DNA from: an uncultured Nitrospinaceae bacterium
GTDB taxonomy: Bacteria > Nitrospinota > Nitrospinia > Nitrospinales > VA-1
NCBI GenBank assembly: GCA_905182935.1
Contig: CAJJDL010000103.1
Span: forward strand, 1 to 13,734
Direction: 5' to 3'
Length of the DNA stretch: 13,734 bases
In this document: positions 5,573 to 13,336 of the stretch, piece after piece
Position numbering within the stretch: position 1 is the stretch's first letter
How the letters are laid out: every line of letters starts with the position of its first letter
Notes under the pieces: generated by a model
Told to the model about the DNA's origin: nothing
Database searches by the model: none
The model's input: the letters and a program-made list of their open reading frames with translations, nothing else
Program-made: the position numbers and the translations under genes

Positions 5573-6694
5573 ATGCTATTTATTATTTTTGCTTCTAATT
5601 TATTTATTTTTTTTGTTAATCAAGTTTCGGCATTCGACATTGAGACCGAAGGGCATATTATAACAGGAAGCCAATATATTTTTAATTCACCCCCTTTACA
5701 TAAAGATTTTGATAGTTCACTAGAATTACATTTCGTGACAAAAGGAAGTTTTTTAAAAACAAGTGAGTGGGCCTTGGATTATGCGTTTGAGACAAACGGC
5801 ATCTTAAACAATGGGCCCAGTGAACAGTCAAACTTGAGTAACGATAATACTATTAATATTTTACGTAGTTGGTTAAACCTTAGCAAGGGCCCCATAGATT
5901 TTCGTGGAGGTCGTCAGGATATTTTATTTGGTTCTGGGGTAATTTTTAGACCATTAGGATTTTTTGATACCCTGAATATTTCAGGCGTACTACCAGAAGC
6001 CGTAGGAGTAGATAGTTTTCGCGCTACGTGGTTTCAATCAGATACCTCTCTAATTGAAGCTTGGCTAGTACCAGCAAAAATAGATAGCGCCTTGATTTCT
6101 GGAATACGTGGAGAAATGTTATTAGGATCAACTGAAATAGGAACTGTATTCCAATATCACCCAAAATCTAATCTAGTAAATTTTCTCAGTTATGAGCAGG
6201 ATATGGTCCAAATAGGGTATTACTTTAAAGGTGAGAATAAATTCGGTTTCTGGAATGAAACTCGGTTAGATATTGAAATGCAAACCACGAGTCCAATGAA
6301 ATTTGATACCGTTTTAGGGATTGATTATACCTTCGATATTGGCGAAGGTCTGCATGTATTGGCAGAATATTTTTTAACCACTCAACAGAAAGAGTTTACC
6401 GTTTCTGACTTAAAGGGTCATAAAACTTATCAACAAATTGGGTTTGCTATTGATCAGCCCATCGGCATTGACATAAAGTGGCAGGTTTTTAGTATGTTAG
6501 ATTTACGAGATAGCAGTTTTCAAATAAATCCACAAATCGAGCTCTCCGTTACAGACACCTTATTTCTTTATTTTTATGGGAAAATTGGTAGTGAAATTAA
6601 AGGTACAAAACAAAATGGAAGACTATATCAAAGAACTAATAAATTTAATGGAACGGAATCATCCGTCGGATTAATATTAGCAAAATTTTTATAA
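5573..6694 (+). CDS. Outer-membrane beta-barrel protein
   Basis: A 373-residue protein with a signal peptide (hydrophobic residues 1-17, cleavage probably after VSA at residue 20). The mature sequence has alternating hydrophobic strands and turns throughout, many ending in aromatic residues (for example EWALDYAF, TLFLYFYGKIG, MVQIGYYF), as in transmembrane beta-barrels. A central FRGGRQDILFGSG segment, followed by FRPLGFFDTLN, resembles what is seen in porin-like and DUF1302-type barrels. The terminal strand ends SSVGLILAKFL, with Phe next to last rather than last. The specific family is not recognised. The gene is 13 bases upstream of the ABC ATPase gene and evidently in the same operon, suggesting an outer-membrane partner of the transporter. 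No Shine-Dalgarno precedes the ATG. Confidence 0.8.
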   Translation: MLFIIFASNLFIFFVNQVSAFDIETEGHIITGSQYIFNSPPLHKDFDSSLELHFVTKGSFLKTSEWALDYAFETNGILNNGPSEQSNLSNDNTINILRSWLNLSKGPIDFRGGRQDILFGSGVIFRPLGFFDTLNISGVLPEAVGVDSFRATWFQSDTSLIEAWLVPAKIDSALISGIRGEMLLGSTEIGTVFQYHPKSNLVNFLSYEQDMVQIGYYFKGENKFGFWNETRLDIEMQTTSPMKFDTVLGIDYTFDIGEGLHVLAEYFLTTQQKEFTVSDLKGHKTYQQIGFAIDQPIGIDIKWQVFSMLDLRDSSFQINPQIELSVTDTLFLYFYGKIGSEIKGTKQNGRLYQRTNKFNGTESSVGLILAKFL

Positions 6695-6707
6695 ATTATA
6701 GTTCCTT

Positions 6708-7391
6708 ATGAATAACAAACTAATATCATTCCACGAAGTTTCAAAAATTTTTAAAGTCGGAGATGAAAATTTTACTGCGCTGCGTGATATTAACCTTGAA
6801 ATTAAAACTGGTTCATTTATGTCTTTTGTTGGACCTTCCGGTTCTGGCAAAACTACTCTGCTAAATCTTATTGGTGGTTTAGATGTCCCTACATCGGGTG
6901 ATATTTTTTTTAAAGATATAAAGTTATCTTCTTTGAGTCGCAACATGATGGCTAAGTATAGAAGAGAAAATATTGGGTTTATTTTCCAGACTTACAATTT
7001 ATTACCTGTTTATTCTGTTTACGAAAATATTTTATTACCTCTTTTACTAAATGGACTAAAAGAAAATACTGTTCGGGAAAGGGTTATAGATATAGTAAGT
7101 AAAGTTGGTCTTCTTGATCAGATCAAAAAAAAACCTTCTCAATTATCTGGTGGACAATGCCAGCGTGTTGCGATTGCAAGAGCCTTGGTAAAAGATCCTC
7201 TTCTAATTCTTGCAGATGAACCAACCGCAAACCTTGATTCTAAAAATTCCTTACAAATTCTCGAATTGATGAAGGAATTAAATCAGCAGTACAAAGCTGC
7301 TGTCGTATTTTCTACTCATGATGAAAAAGTAACGCGCTACATTGATCGTGAAATTGGATTAGAAGATGGAAAAATTATTTTTGATAAATAA
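6708..7391 (+). CDS. LolD/MacB-type ABC transporter ATPase
   Basis: A complete 227-residue nucleotide-binding subunit. Walker A is GPSGSGKT (42-49), the Q-loop glutamine is Q94 in FQTYNLLP, the signature is [15 protein letters not shown] (146-160), Walker B is LLILADE (165-171) followed by PTANLD, and the switch histidine is H204 in STHD. The length and the [15 protein letters not shown] region place it in the LolD/MacB/FtsE group, which pairs with permeases of the FtsX type. These work as mechanotransmitters: ATP hydrolysis on the cytoplasmic face drives movement of the periplasmic domain rather than passage through a channel. The signature has Cys151 where Gln is usual. It precedes two such permease genes. 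No Shine-Dalgarno is visible before the ATG. Confidence 0.95.
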   Translation: MNNKLISFHEVSKIFKVGDENFTALRDINLEIKTGSFMSFVGPSGSGKTTLLNLIGGLDVPTSGDIFFKDIKLSSLSRNMMAKYRRENIGFIFQTYNLLPVYSVYENILLPLLLNGLKENTVRERVIDIVSKVGLLDQIKKKPSQLSGGQCQRVAIARALVKDPLLILADEPTANLDSKNSLQILELMKELNQQYKAAVVFSTHDEKVTRYIDREIGLEDGKIIFDK

Positions 7392-7412
7392 TTATTATTA
7401 AAAAAATTTGAT

Positions 7413-8582
7413 ATGAACTGGGATATCGCTAAAAAGAACTTTTTTCGACAAGGGTTAAGGGCCTCTCTTAATGTCTTTGTCACAGCTTTTTCTATTATCG
7501 CCTTGATATTTATGCTCTCTTTGCTTAATGGCTTTCAAGCTCAAGCAACTAGAAATGTTGTAAATACGGATGTTGGTGGTGGGCACTATATTGCCCCCGG
7601 TTTCGATATTCTTTCCCCTACTGAATGGGAAGACCATACTGTAAAAATTCCAAAATCTCTTTCACAATTAGATGATAAAGATAAAGCAGAGGTCCTTGTT
7701 CAGCAAGGGCAACTTTACCCTAATAGACGGCTTTATCCTGTTCAAATTCGCGGTATTTCGATGAATCAATCTCTATTAAAACTACCTTTAGATAACTTAT
7801 TTAACTTCCAAAAACCAATTGAAGACTTAATTCCCGCGGTAATCGGTGCCAAAATGGCAAAAAAGACTCATTTAAATAAGGGCGATATTCTAACGTTAAA
7901 ATGGCGCGACAAATCCGGTGCAGTCGATGCTAAAGATATTCTCATTATTGATGTAGGAGATATGCTTAATCCTCGTGTCGATGATGGAGTTGTGTGGTTA
8001 CGTTTAGATCATTTGCGATTTTTAACCGACAGGGCAGAGGAAGTAAGTTGGGTGGCCGTTCGAAATTATGTTGGTCCAATCTTGGGTTTTGAATATCAGT
8101 CTGTTGAATTACTTATGGCTGACCTTCTCTCTTTATGGCGACAGGATAGAATAAATTCTAAAATACTTTGGGCGATACTTATGGTTTTGGTTTGCATTAG
8201 TGTCTTTAATACACAAATTTTGAATATTTTTAAAAGACAAAAAGAAATTGGAACTTTAATGGCCCTAGGAATGGAACCAAAAAGAATTGTACGTATATTT
8301 ACTCTAGAAGGTGGCCTTGCAGCATTTTGGGCTCTTTTTGTAGCCATTCTTTTAGGTTTACCTTTTTTTATCTGGTTTCACAGTGTCGGTTTTGACGTTT
8401 CCCATTTAAGCGAATCTACTTTACCCATACGAGAAACAATTTATCCAGACTACCAACCATTGGAAATTATTTATTCTCTCGTGATAGTTTTTGTTTTAAT
8501 TGTAACTGCTGCATGGTTACCCGTAAAAAAAATTACCAAAATGAATCCAACCATGGCGCTTCGAGGAAGAGCTATTAAATGA
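7413..8582 (+). CDS. FtsX/MacB-type ABC permease (first subunit)
   Basis: A 389-residue inner-membrane permease with the LolC/E layout: TM1 (about 20-40), a periplasmic domain (about 42-250), then TM2 (251-271), TM3 (299-322) and TM4 (351-370). The cytoplasmic loop after TM2 carries RQKEIGTLMALGMEPKRI, the ATPase-coupling motif of FtsX permeases (R-x-x-E-I-G-x-x-x-A-x-G), and the C-terminus has MNPTMALRG. The protein is probably half of a heterodimer with the next gene product. No Shine-Dalgarno is visible. The last codon and stop overlap the next start (ATGA), a sign of translational coupling. Cargo cannot be read from the sequence; LolA interaction motifs were not identifiable by eye. Confidence 0.92.
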   Translation: MNWDIAKKNFFRQGLRASLNVFVTAFSIIALIFMLSLLNGFQAQATRNVVNTDVGGGHYIAPGFDILSPTEWEDHTVKIPKSLSQLDDKDKAEVLVQQGQLYPNRRLYPVQIRGISMNQSLLKLPLDNLFNFQKPIEDLIPAVIGAKMAKKTHLNKGDILTLKWRDKSGAVDAKDILIIDVGDMLNPRVDDGVVWLRLDHLRFLTDRAEEVSWVAVRNYVGPILGFEYQSVELLMADLLSLWRQDRINSKILWAILMVLVCISVFNTQILNIFKRQKEIGTLMALGMEPKRIVRIFTLEGGLAAFWALFVAILLGLPFFIWFHSVGFDVSHLSESTLPIRETIYPDYQPLEIIYSLVIVFVLIVTAAWLPVKKITKMNPTMALRGRAIK

Positions 8583-9880
8583 TAGTTTTTCTATTTCGTG
8601 GTATTTTTCGCGATAAATCTCGATTTCTTTTTCCTATTTCCATTGTAACTATTGGAGTTGCTCTGGTCGTGGCATTAGTTGGTTTTATGGAAGGGGTCTT
8701 CATGGGAATGATAGATATGACTGCTAACCTTGATACCGGACATTTACGATTAGTTAATAAACCTTTTTATGATGAAGAACATCTTCGCCCTTTAGACCGT
8801 TCTTTAGCTGCTCAAAAAGAAACCTTAAAATGGCTTGAGCATAACACAAATTCTGATATTACATGGGCACCTAGAATTCGATGGGGTGCCCTTTTAGATG
8901 TTCCTGATGTAAACGGCAATACTAAATCACAAACACCGGTAGTAGGAATGGCTTTGGACTTTAAATCCTCTGATTCTTTTGAGATAAAGCGTCTGCACCT
9001 GGTCGAATCACTTCTAAAAGGCAAGTTACCTCTCGGTAAAAATGAAATGGTAATTGGAAATCAATTAGCCCATAGCCTAAAAGTTTCTTTAGGACAATCT
9101 GTTACACTGCTTGGACAATCTTTTGATGGGGGACTGGTTGCTGATAATTATACTATTGTGGGATTTATAAAGTTTGGGGTTACTACCATGGATAAAAAAA
9201 TGGTTTTAATAGATTTAATCGATGCCCAAAATACATTTTATATGGATGATACCGTAACCGATTGGTTGGGTTATTTCCCTTCTAGTTTCAATTTTACAAA
9301 TTATGTAGATGTTAAAAATAAAATAAATTTTAATTTAAATACTTGGATAAAAACCCCACCAAAAGATTGGGCAAAAGACGATATACCCATAACCTTAAGT
9401 ATTTTAGATCAACAAAATATTGGATCTATGGTAAAAACATTTACCCTTATAAAGAGCTTTGTTGTTGGTATTTTTACTTTTTTAATGATGCTTGTTCTTT
9501 GGAATGCAGGAGTTCTGAGCGGAATTCATCGCTACGGTGAAATGGGATTACGACTCGCATTTGGTGAATCTCATTGGAAATTAATATTTACTCTTGGAAT
9601 AGAAGGTTTATTTATTGGAATACTAGGATCTATTGTTGGTTGTATAATTGGAGGAACATTTACCTGGTATCTTCAGGAAATTGGTTTAAATATGGGTGAC
9701 GCATTTTCTAAGTCAGGCTTAATGATCAATGATGTAGTCAGAGCTCGACTGACTTTGGATGGATTTATACAAGGCATCATCCCCGGTATTTTTTCGAGTG
9801 TTACAGGCACTCTAATAGCAAGCCTAGCTATTTTTAAACGGTCAGAAGCTAATTTATTTCGAGAATTAGAAGCAGGTTAA
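8579..9880 (+). CDS. FtsX/MacB-type ABC permease (second subunit)
   Basis: A 433-residue permease with TM1 (about 16-38), a large periplasmic domain (about 40-288) and three C-terminal helices (290-312, 337-362, 398-418). The coupling motif is RYGEMGLRLAFGESHWKL (318-335), matching R-x-x-E-x-G-L-R-x-A-x-G. The periplasmic part includes EMVIGNQLAHSLKVSLGQSVTL, typical of the MacB-like periplasmic core. It starts within the stop of the previous gene (ATGA), with a GAGGAAGAG run upstream inside that gene. Sequence differs clearly from the first permease, so the transporter is probably a heterodimer as in LolCE. It is followed after three bases by the LolA-like gene. Confidence 0.93.
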   Translation: MIVFLFRGIFRDKSRFLFPISIVTIGVALVVALVGFMEGVFMGMIDMTANLDTGHLRLVNKPFYDEEHLRPLDRSLAAQKETLKWLEHNTNSDITWAPRIRWGALLDVPDVNGNTKSQTPVVGMALDFKSSDSFEIKRLHLVESLLKGKLPLGKNEMVIGNQLAHSLKVSLGQSVTLLGQSFDGGLVADNYTIVGFIKFGVTTMDKKMVLIDLIDAQNTFYMDDTVTDWLGYFPSSFNFTNYVDVKNKINFNLNTWIKTPPKDWAKDDIPITLSILDQQNIGSMVKTFTLIKSFVVGIFTFLMMLVLWNAGVLSGIHRYGEMGLRLAFGESHWKLIFTLGIEGLFIGILGSIVGCIIGGTFTWYLQEIGLNMGDAFSKSGLMINDVVRARLTLDGFIQGIIPGIFSSVTGTLIASLAIFKRSEANLFRELEAG

Positions 9881-9883
9881 TAA

Positions 9884-10645
9884 ATGGATACGATATATAT
9901 AAAAAAATTACTTAGTCTATTCTTTTTTATTTTCACAATAAGTCCTTTATTAAATTTAGCTGAAGCCATTGACGCGCAAAAGCTTCTTAAAGAAGTAGAT
10001 GATAACCTTTGGTCAAATACGAAGTTTATTAGTGGTCGCCTTATTATTGATAATGGACGTAAGGTGAGAACTCTAACTCAAGACTCTTGGATGGAAGGAG
10101 TAGAGCGTTCTTACAGTCACTATAAATCGCCTGCTCGAGAAAAAGGCACCAAAATGCTAAAATTAAAGGGAAAACTTTGGATTTACACGCCAAGAACTAA
10201 TCGAAAAATTTTAATTGCAGGGCACTTACTTAGGCAATCAATGATGGGAAGCGATTTATCTTATGAAGATATGATGGAAGATCATAAGTTAAGCCAATCT
10301 TATATTGCTACTTTTGACAGAATACAATCAATTAAAGAGGTCAAATACACCATACTCAATTTAGTAGCTCGAGATAAGAAAACAACTTACCAAACTAGAA
10401 GGGTTTGGATAAACCCAAAAGATAAGACAATCTTACAAGAAGAACGTTTTGCAAAAACAGGGAAACTACTCAAAAAGATACTCTTCAAAGATTACGAATC
10501 AATTGATGACCGTATATTCCCTAGAACAATGATATTTAAGGATCTTTTGAAAAAAAATACTCAAACTACTTACAAGTTTGATGTAATTAAATTTGATCTT
10601 GATATTCCTGATCATTATTTTTCAATAAGTATCTTAAGGCGGTAA
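9884..10645 (+). CDS. LolA-like outer membrane lipoprotein-sorting protein (PF17131 type)
   Basis: A 253-residue periplasmic protein. The signal peptide has a hydrophobic core at about residues 9-25 and AEA before the cleavage site at residue 28. The mature part has GRLIID, then LWIYTPRTNRKI (98-109) and SMMGSDLSYEDM (119-130), the hallmark of proteins annotated as outer membrane lipoprotein-sorting protein with a LolA-like fold. That fold is a half-open beta-barrel with a hydrophobic cavity for acyl chains. These proteins are usually encoded beside RND/MMPL exporters or LolCDE-like transporters and are thought to carry lipid or lipoprotein across the periplasm; direct evidence for this group is thin. 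It closes the operon, three bases after the second permease. Confidence 0.9.
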   Translation: MDTIYIKKLLSLFFFIFTISPLLNLAEAIDAQKLLKEVDDNLWSNTKFISGRLIIDNGRKVRTLTQDSWMEGVERSYSHYKSPAREKGTKMLKLKGKLWIYTPRTNRKILIAGHLLRQSMMGSDLSYEDMMEDHKLSQSYIATFDRIQSIKEVKYTILNLVARDKKTTYQTRRVWINPKDKTILQEERFAKTGKLLKKILFKDYESIDDRIFPRTMIFKDLLKKNTQTTYKFDVIKFDLDIPDHYFSISILRR

Positions 10646-10709
10646 CCAATCTATATGTTGAGAGATGAGTATATTTCACAGACTAATATTGTAAATATAT
10701 GGTAATTAA

Positions 10710-10752
10710 GTCTATATAGAATTAAAATATTTATAAAATATCCAATATAGAC
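10710..10752. repeat. Nested AT-rich inverted repeat between operon and DUF1499 gene
   Basis: GTCTATAT (10710-10717) matches ATATAGAC (10745-10752). Inside lies a second dyad, ATATTT-ATA-AAATAT. There is no T tract after it, so it is not an obvious terminator; it could be an operator upstream of the DUF1499 gene. AT-rich composition makes chance a real possibility. Confidence 0.3.
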
Positions 10753-10788
10753 AATAAAAAACGTTTGCCATTTTAAAGGGCATTACGA

Positions 10789-11277
10789 ATGCATGATTTT
10801 ATAATAAACATAAAAATACAAAAATCTAAATTAAAGCTATTACCAGGTACCTGGATATTACTTTTATTTTTTTTAACATTATTGATTGGTTGTTCTGGGT
10901 CTAAACCTGGTTCCATTGGACAGTTTATTGATTGTCCAGATAAACCAAATTGTATTTCTTCTAAGAGCATGTTTAGTGCTCAGATGCTATCTCCACTTAA
11001 ATATAAAGGAACTAAGCTAGAAGCCAAAGAAACTTTATTAAAGGTTTTAAAATCTATGCCGCGAACAAGAGTGTCAACAAACACAGAAAACTTTTTGCAT
11101 ATCGAATTTACTTCAAAAATATTTCGGTTTGTTGACGATGTGGAATTTTATTTTGACAAGCCAGAAATGATTCATTTTAGATCGGCTTCACGCGTTGGCC
11201 ACTCTGATATGGGAATCAATCGAGAGAGAATGGGTGAAATAAGCCGGCTTTTTTTTGAAGCTACTAAAAATAATTAA
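10789..11277 (+). CDS. DUF1499 lipoprotein
   Basis: A 162-residue protein with a lipoprotein signal: a basic N-region (KIQKSKLK), hydrophobic residues 21-33 and the lipobox LIGC with acylated Cys35. The mature part holds the DUF1499 family marks: DCPDKPNCISSK (48-59), FRFVDDVEFYF (112-122) and RSASRVGHSDMGINRERM (131-148). DUF1499 function is unknown; members are often exported or lipid-anchored. AAAGGG lies eight bases before the ATG, supporting this start. The residue after Cys35 is Ser, which would send it to the outer membrane by the E. coli +2 rule. It lies 143 bases after the LolA-like gene, so it may be a separate transcription unit. Confidence 0.92.
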   Translation: MHDFIINIKIQKSKLKLLPGTWILLLFFLTLLIGCSGSKPGSIGQFIDCPDKPNCISSKSMFSAQMLSPLKYKGTKLEAKETLLKVLKSMPRTRVSTNTENFLHIEFTSKIFRFVDDVEFYFDKPEMIHFRSASRVGHSDMGINRERMGEISRLFFEATKNN

Positions 11278-11347
11278 TTAACTCATTTTTTAAAGTATCT
11301 AAATATAATTTTAGTTACATTTTATAAATAACAAGGATGATGTAACT

Positions 11348-12196
11348 ATGATAGTAATTGATAAAAATGATTTGAGCACTCTTCAAAAATCTAAAAAGAA
11401 TCTTAGCGCATCAGATTTAAGTAAAGCTAATCTAGAGGGAGTTGATTTTAGTTTTGGAAATTTTATTTCAACTAATTTTAAAGAAGCAAATTTAAAAAAT
11501 GCAAACTTTACTTCATCACAACTAGAGTCAGCTGATTTCACCAAGTCAATTTTAAGTTATGCCGACTTTAGTAATTCTAAACTATTCAAAACAATCTTTT
11601 TTAAAGCCATTTTATCAGAAGCAAATTTTACTGACGCAAACTTAATGGGAGCAAACCTTTCTGGAAGTGATTTATCTGGAGCCAATTTTAGCAACTGCAC
11701 ATTGATTGAAGCTAATTTAATTGGCTCTGATCTAACGAATGCCATTCTCCGTAATGCTAAATTAACTGGCCGCTTCACACGTGAAGGTACTTTTAGTAGA
11801 GGTGCCAATCTAACTAGATGCATTCTAAAAGGTGCTGATTTTAGTCAAACCGATTGTCATGGAGCTGATATTGCTGACACTAATCTTAGAGAAGCTAATT
11901 TATCAAATGCTAATTTAATTGAAACTGATCTAAGAAGAGCTGACTTATCAGGTGCAAATTTGACTGGTGCTAAATTATGCGAAGCTAACCTCAGACAATC
12001 TATTCTAACTGGTGCTAATTTTGAAGGCACAAGTCTTTTAGATACTAAAATAACTGGCGTAGATCTTAGTAAGGTTGTTAATCTCTCCCCTGAAGAGATT
12101 AACTTGGCAATCATAGATGAGAAGACCAAACTCCCTGAGTATCTTGAAATTATATGGACATCAGAGGAAACTCATGAGTGTAAGGCACGTTCTTAA
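11348..12196 (+). CDS. Pentapeptide-repeat protein (second, longer)
   Basis: A 282-residue protein made almost wholly of A(N/D)(L/F)XX repeats from about residue 19 to 243, interrupted at about 141-151 by a charged segment (GRFTREGTFSR). That gives two beta-helical blocks of roughly 24 and 18 repeats. The C-terminal cap LSPEEINLAIIDEKTKLPEYL closely matches that of the pentapeptide protein at 4127. Four cysteines lie in or near the repeats. There is no signal peptide, so it is probably cytosolic. GGA lies ten bases before the ATG; an ATG-ATG-TAA just upstream (11337-11345) encodes only Met-Met and may modulate initiation. Target unknown; gyrase interaction cannot be inferred from repeats alone. 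Confidence 0.93.
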   Translation: MIVIDKNDLSTLQKSKKNLSASDLSKANLEGVDFSFGNFISTNFKEANLKNANFTSSQLESADFTKSILSYADFSNSKLFKTIFFKAILSEANFTDANLMGANLSGSDLSGANFSNCTLIEANLIGSDLTNAILRNAKLTGRFTREGTFSRGANLTRCILKGADFSQTDCHGADIADTNLREANLSNANLIETDLRRADLSGANLTGAKLCEANLRQSILTGANFEGTSLLDTKITGVDLSKVVNLSPEEINLAIIDEKTKLPEYLEIIWTSEETHECKARS

Positions 12197-12219
12197 GTTT
12201 CAATATTTTTAAGATTTTT
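12191..12219 (+). terminator. Weak possible terminator after second pentapeptide gene
   Basis: TCTTAA (12191-12196, containing the stop codon) can pair with TTAAGA (12209-12214), followed by TTTTT. The stem is six AT-rich pairs with a 12-base loop, so this is tentative. It lies between convergent genes, where a terminator is expected. Confidence 0.3.
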
Positions 12220-12280
12220 CTTTCAGTAACTAATTTAATTTATAAAGAAAATATTTTTTATATACCCTCTTTAGATAATT

Positions 12281-13189
12281 CTAACTATAGGATGTCGGGC
12301 GACGAAGCTTTGTTGCTATTATGATTGACTTCCATTTGCTTTCAAAGTGCCTAGATATCAAATCTAATATTTTCTTACAACTTTCCTTCCAACTGTTCTG
12401 ATTTATTATCAATTTTATATGGTTTATTATTCCGGGGTAAAAAGGCCAAAAATGGAGATTTATATCTTCTCTCTTGGACCAATTAGGCGCATCAACTTTT
12501 GTTGGAAATATAGTTTTTGAATATTCTACATTCTTGAAATATTCTTTGTTAACGAAAGTTAATTCCATTGCATTAGGTAATTTAAAGCGACCTGTATAGA
12601 AAAAGGGTTGATAATTATTTGCGTGTACGTGATAAAGATAAAATAGCTTATTTATTTTATTAATTACCTGTGTCTTCCGCTCTATTTTTGACTTAAATAA
12701 ATTAGTCCCATTGTAGTCTGGGTGCACACTATGCAAACCATGTATCTCCATAACGATTTGTTCAAAAGATCCTAAAATTTCGTTAGGCATTTGATAAAAA
12801 GTATCCCACTCCGCTCCTTCAGTATCAATTTTTAAAATTAGCTTTTTATTTCTATCTTCATTTTCATTGATATGATTTTCTATTGTATTTAAGTTTTTAG
12901 TTTTTACTGGCCCGACACCTTCCTTTTTAAAATATAAGAAATCTCTATTAACTGGCATTACATCAATTGTATGATCGTATAGTCGTGCTATTGAGTTATA
13001 TTTTTCACAAAACATAAGCTCAAAATCAGAATTCGTTTCAACTCCGTATGAATATAAAACATCAATATTCTCTAGTCCTTTATTAAAAAGCACATATCCT
13101 CCATCTTCTTTCAAACCTAAACGTATACGCTCACCACCTGGAAGATCATAGGGTTTTAGCTCATTTAAAAAGTTATAAATCGGATTCAA
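12281..13189 (-). CDS. FkbM-family methyltransferase-like protein
   Basis: A 302-residue protein of the FkbM/Methyltransf_21 type, SAM-dependent enzymes that usually methylate sugars or other small molecules. LYSYGVETNSDFE (45-57) is the motif-I SAM region. LKIDTEGAEWDTF (119-131) is the family's most typical motif, followed by IVMEIHG (145-151) and LPNAMELTFVNKEYF (204-218). The last 60 residues are basic and less conserved. The start is TTG at 13189-13187: a TAG stop lies two codons upstream, no ATG occurs before the core domain, and GGGAG lies about 12 bases upstream. It is on the same strand as the TPR gene to its right, 147 bases away. Together they hint at a surface polysaccharide locus, which is inference. 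Confidence 0.85.
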   Translation of the reverse strand: MNPIYNFLNELKPYDLPGGERIRLGLKEDGGYVLFNKGLENIDVLYSYGVETNSDFELMFCEKYNSIARLYDHTIDVMPVNRDFLYFKKEGVGPVKTKNLNTIENHINENEDRNKKLILKIDTEGAEWDTFYQMPNEILGSFEQIVMEIHGLHSVHPDYNGTNLFKSKIERKTQVINKINKLFYLYHVHANNYQPFFYTGRFKLPNAMELTFVNKEYFKNVEYSKTIFPTKVDAPNWSKREDINLHFWPFYPGIINHIKLIINQNSWKESCKKILDLISRHFESKWKSIIIATKLRRPTSYS

Positions 13190-13336
13190 AGCCTATTTAT
13201 CTCCCTGTGTATTTTTTATTATATATAACCACATAATTTATCTGATTTTGATTGATAGATATTTTATTTCTATAGCATAAAGGTACATTAAAGAAGGTTA
13301 TGGAGCATGTCTAAATTTAAGCCAAACAAGAGAACT

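Noticed and set aside
6689..6946. Minus-strand reading frame over the start of the ABC ATPase gene
   Set aside because: It lies opposite the Walker A-coding region of a clear gene, has no recognisable domain and no supporting signals.
8096..9540. Short frames on both strands inside the permease genes (minus 8096-8347 and 8812-9024, plus 9343-9540)
   Set aside because: All are within well-supported permease coding sequence and have no family resemblance.
6708..9880. Naming the ABC genes lolD, lolC and lolE outright
   Set aside because: The family assignment is clear but MacB, Lol and other FtsX-type exporters share these motifs, and the operon differs from canonical lol.
10773..10970. Minus-strand frame overlapping the start of the DUF1499 gene
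   Set aside because: Antisense to a confident lipoprotein gene with good start signals.
11557..12129. Two long minus-strand reading frames opposite the second pentapeptide gene
   Set aside because: They are antisense shadows: the repetitive A(N/D)LXX codons keep the opposite frame free of stops and give low-complexity protein.
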